5,731 nucleotides of DNA, taken from Succinivibrionaceae bacterium (GTDB lineage: Bacteria > Pseudomonadota > Gammaproteobacteria > Enterobacterales > Succinivibrionaceae). Positions 4,456 through 5,731 of the stretch are shown one piece after another. The first letter of the stretch is position 1. Each line of letters starts with the position of its first letter. A model generated the notes under the pieces. It did no database searches, was not told the DNA's origin, and worked only from the letters and a program-made list of their open reading frames with translations. Location: contig DMTG01000201.1 in assembly GCA_003477345.1 (NCBI GenBank), forward strand, positions 1-5,731, in the 5' to 3' direction. The translations under genes and the position numbers were made by a program.

Positions 4456-5595
4456 ATGAAAGTTGTAATTGCTATAGATTCATTTAAAGGCAGTCTGTCA
4501 TCCTTAGAAGCTGGAGATGCCATTAAGCAGGGAATACTGCGAGTTTACAAAGATGCTTCTGTTGTCGTAAGACCACTTGCCGACGGCGGTGAGGGCACAG
4601 CCTCCGCACTGACTGAAGGTATGGGCGGCAAATGGGTTGACGTAACGGTAACCGGACCTCTTGGTGATAAGGTAAAGGCAGGTTATGGAATGATTGAATC
4701 TAGCGGTACTGCAATCATGGAAATGTCAGCAGCCGCCGGAATTACCCAGGTTCCTGCTGCTAAGAGAAATCCAATGCATACAACTACTTATGGCGTTGGT
4801 GAAATGATAGTAAGCGCCATCAGAAACGGCTGCAGAAAATTCATCATAGGAATCGGCGGGAGTGCTACCAATGACGGCGGTATAGGCATGCTGCAGGCAT
4901 TAGGCTATGAATTTTTAAACAAAGATGGTAAACCTGTTGGATATGGCGCTCAGGGCGTATCCGAAATTGTCTCCATAAAAACCGACAAGGTGCTGCCAGA
5001 GCTTGCTCAGTGTTCTTTCAAGATCGCCTGTGATGTCAATAATCCTTTATGCGGAGAGAAGGGCTGCAGTGCAATTTTCGGACCGCAGAAGGGCGCAACT
5101 GAGCAGATGGTTAAGGACATGGACGGCTATCTCAAGGCTTATGGCGAACTTACTCAGAAAACTTTCTCTAAGGCTGACATGATCTATCCTGGCACAGGTG
5201 CCGCCGGCGGTCTCGGCTTTGCCTTTTTATCCTATACCAATGCAGTGCTGCAGTCAGGCATACATATCGTGCTGGAGGAAACCAGACTTGATGACTATGT
5301 AAAAGATGCTGACATCGTCATTACTGGTGAAGGCCGCCTTGATGCGCAGACAGTAATGGGCAAGGCTCCTGTCGGAGTTGCTGAAGTTGCCAAAAAGCAC
5401 GGTAAGAAAGTGCTGGCTTTTTCAGGCTGTGTAACTAAGGATGCGACTGCCTGCAATGAGGCTGGAATTGATGCCTTTTTCCCAATCCTGCGCGCTGTGG
5501 TTTCTCTTGATGAAGCTATGGAAGCTGACAATGCCCGCGCTAACATGGCCGATACCGTAGAGCAGGTCTTCCGCACAATAAAAAGCTTTTCTTAG
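4456..5595 (+). CDS. Glycerate kinase, GarK/GlxK family (forms 2-phosphoglycerate)
   Basis: A 379-residue cytoplasmic enzyme that phosphorylates D-glycerate with ATP. E. coli GarK and GlxK, its relatives, yield 2-phosphoglycerate, which enters lower glycolysis. Family blocks appear in order: the N-terminal IAIDSFKGSLSS at 5-16, PLADGGEGT at 40-48, the glycine-rich IGIGGSATNDGGIGMLQALG at 131-150, ACDVNNPLCG at 191-200 with IFGPQKGA at 207-214, PGTGAAGGLG at 245-254, and VITGEGRLDAQTVMGKAPVGV at about 288-308. The length equals the usual 375-385 residues and no break is seen. The ATG at 4456 has AGGA (4446-4449) six bases upstream. It is divergent from the CdaR-type regulator, which probably activates it. 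No dehydratase, aldolase or tartronate semialdehyde reductase is in view, so glycerate must come from genes elsewhere or from uptake. I cannot choose between garK and glxK as a symbol. Confidence 0.96.
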   Translation: MKVVIAIDSFKGSLSSLEAGDAIKQGILRVYKDASVVVRPLADGGEGTASALTEGMGGKWVDVTVTGPLGDKVKAGYGMIESSGTAIMEMSAAAGITQVPAAKRNPMHTTTYGVGEMIVSAIRNGCRKFIIGIGGSATNDGGIGMLQALGYEFLNKDGKPVGYGAQGVSEIVSIKTDKVLPELAQCSFKIACDVNNPLCGEKGCSAIFGPQKGATEQMVKDMDGYLKAYGELTQKTFSKADMIYPGTGAAGGLGFAFLSYTNAVLQSGIHIVLEETRLDDYVKDADIVITGEGRLDAQTVMGKAPVGVAEVAKKHGKKVLAFSGCVTKDATACNEAGIDAFFPILRAVVSLDEAMEADNARANMADTVEQVFRTIKSFS

Positions 5596-5639
5596 ATCTT
5601 GCAGAAGCTGCTGCAGGCATTAGAATTTCGTAAAAAAAA

Positions 5640-5667
5640 GAGAGGTCAGTTATTAACTGACTCTCTC
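5640..5667 (-). terminator. Intrinsic terminator facing left, for a transcript entering from the right edge
   Basis: GAGAG then GTCAGTT (5640-5651), loop ATT, AACTGAC, one bulged T, CTCTC (to 5667) form a stem of 12 pairs. On the plus strand the stem is preceded by eight A (5632-5639), which on the minus strand is a run of eight T right after the stem, the standard intrinsic terminator layout. On the plus strand no T-run follows, so it would serve glycerate kinase only weakly. It implies a convergent minus-strand gene or small RNA beyond 5731. Confidence 0.8.
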
Positions 5668-5674
5668 CTGTACT

Positions 5675-5704
5675 GATCTTTATACGGTTACTTTTATAAA
5701 GATC
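5675..5704. repeat. 10-bp inverted repeat near the right edge
   Basis: GATCTTTATA (5675-5684) and TATAAAGATC (5695-5704) are exact reverse complements around a ten-base spacer. It lies next to the leftward terminator. A further partial inverted repeat, CAGAAA (5712-5717) and TTTCTG (5726-5731), reaches the window end. These may be stems in the 3' region of the convergent transcript; no T-run follows them on either strand. Confidence 0.55.
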
Positions 5705-5731
5705 CACCAGACAGAAAGGAATGTTTTTCTG

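Noticed and set aside
5295..5576. Minus-strand 93-codon frame opposite glycerate kinase
   Set aside because: The alanine/serine-rich translation is the typical shadow of a real gene on the other strand.
5600..5615. TGCAG/CTGCA stem after glycerate kinase as its terminator
   Set aside because: Only five pairs and no T-run follows; it is not convincing as a terminator.
1..5731. CRISPR array, tRNA, rRNA, insertion sequence, phage or defence system
   Set aside because: No regularly spaced repeats, cloverleaf-like sequence, transposase, integrase or defence protein was found on either strand; every sizeable gene belongs to a known family.

Overview
The window looks like ordinary chromosomal DNA of a gammaproteobacterium. 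The L13 and S9 proteins are close to those recalled for Escherichia coli along their whole length (142 and 130 residues, the usual gammaproteobacterial sizes) and sit in the usual rplM-rpsI order. The genes are moderately AT-rich and the gaps strongly AT-rich. TRAP transport, a CdaR-type regulator and a glycerate kinase would suit a gut or rumen anaerobe of the Succinivibrionaceae type. That family placement is an inference, not something the sequence proves.

Layout from left to right. Positions 1-841 hold a minus-strand TRAP transporter pair: the start of dctM (cut by the left edge) and the complete small membrane subunit dctQ. A 305-base AT-rich gap separates dctQ from a divergent FadR/FCD-type GntR regulator (1147-1902, plus strand). 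The gap carries a perfect 14-bp-arm inverted repeat just upstream of dctQ, plus another copy of one arm exactly 100 bp away on the regulator side. This is a plausible shared operator set. A long AT-rich stem-loop follows the regulator. Next comes the ribosomal operon rplM-rpsI (2193-3026), preceded by a consensus -10, an A-tract upstream region and a leader of about 127 bases with several hairpins. It ends in a strong intrinsic terminator.

A minus-strand CdaR-family regulator (3082-4233) converges on rpsI, and its stop codon overlaps the T-run of the rpsI terminator. It is divergent from a glycerate kinase gene (4456-5595). The 222-base gap between them contains two dyad elements that could be the control sites. 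In E. coli CdaR responds to sugar diacids or glycerate and activates the gar and gud genes, including glycerate kinase, so regulator and kinase probably form one functional unit. The last 136 bases hold no gene on the plus strand. They contain hairpins, one followed by a run of eight T on the minus strand, so a transcript probably arrives from beyond the right edge.

Taken together, two nutrient-responsive modules (a TRAP importer with its GntR regulator, and glycerate phosphorylation with CdaR) flank a housekeeping ribosomal operon. I found no CRISPR array, tRNA, rRNA, insertion sequence, phage gene or defence gene. I do not see a clearly undescribed system. The most interesting signals are regulatory: the repeated operator-like arms at 872-1003, a hairpin that may sit between the ribosome binding site and start of the GntR gene, the structured rplM leader and the dyads between cdaR and the kinase.
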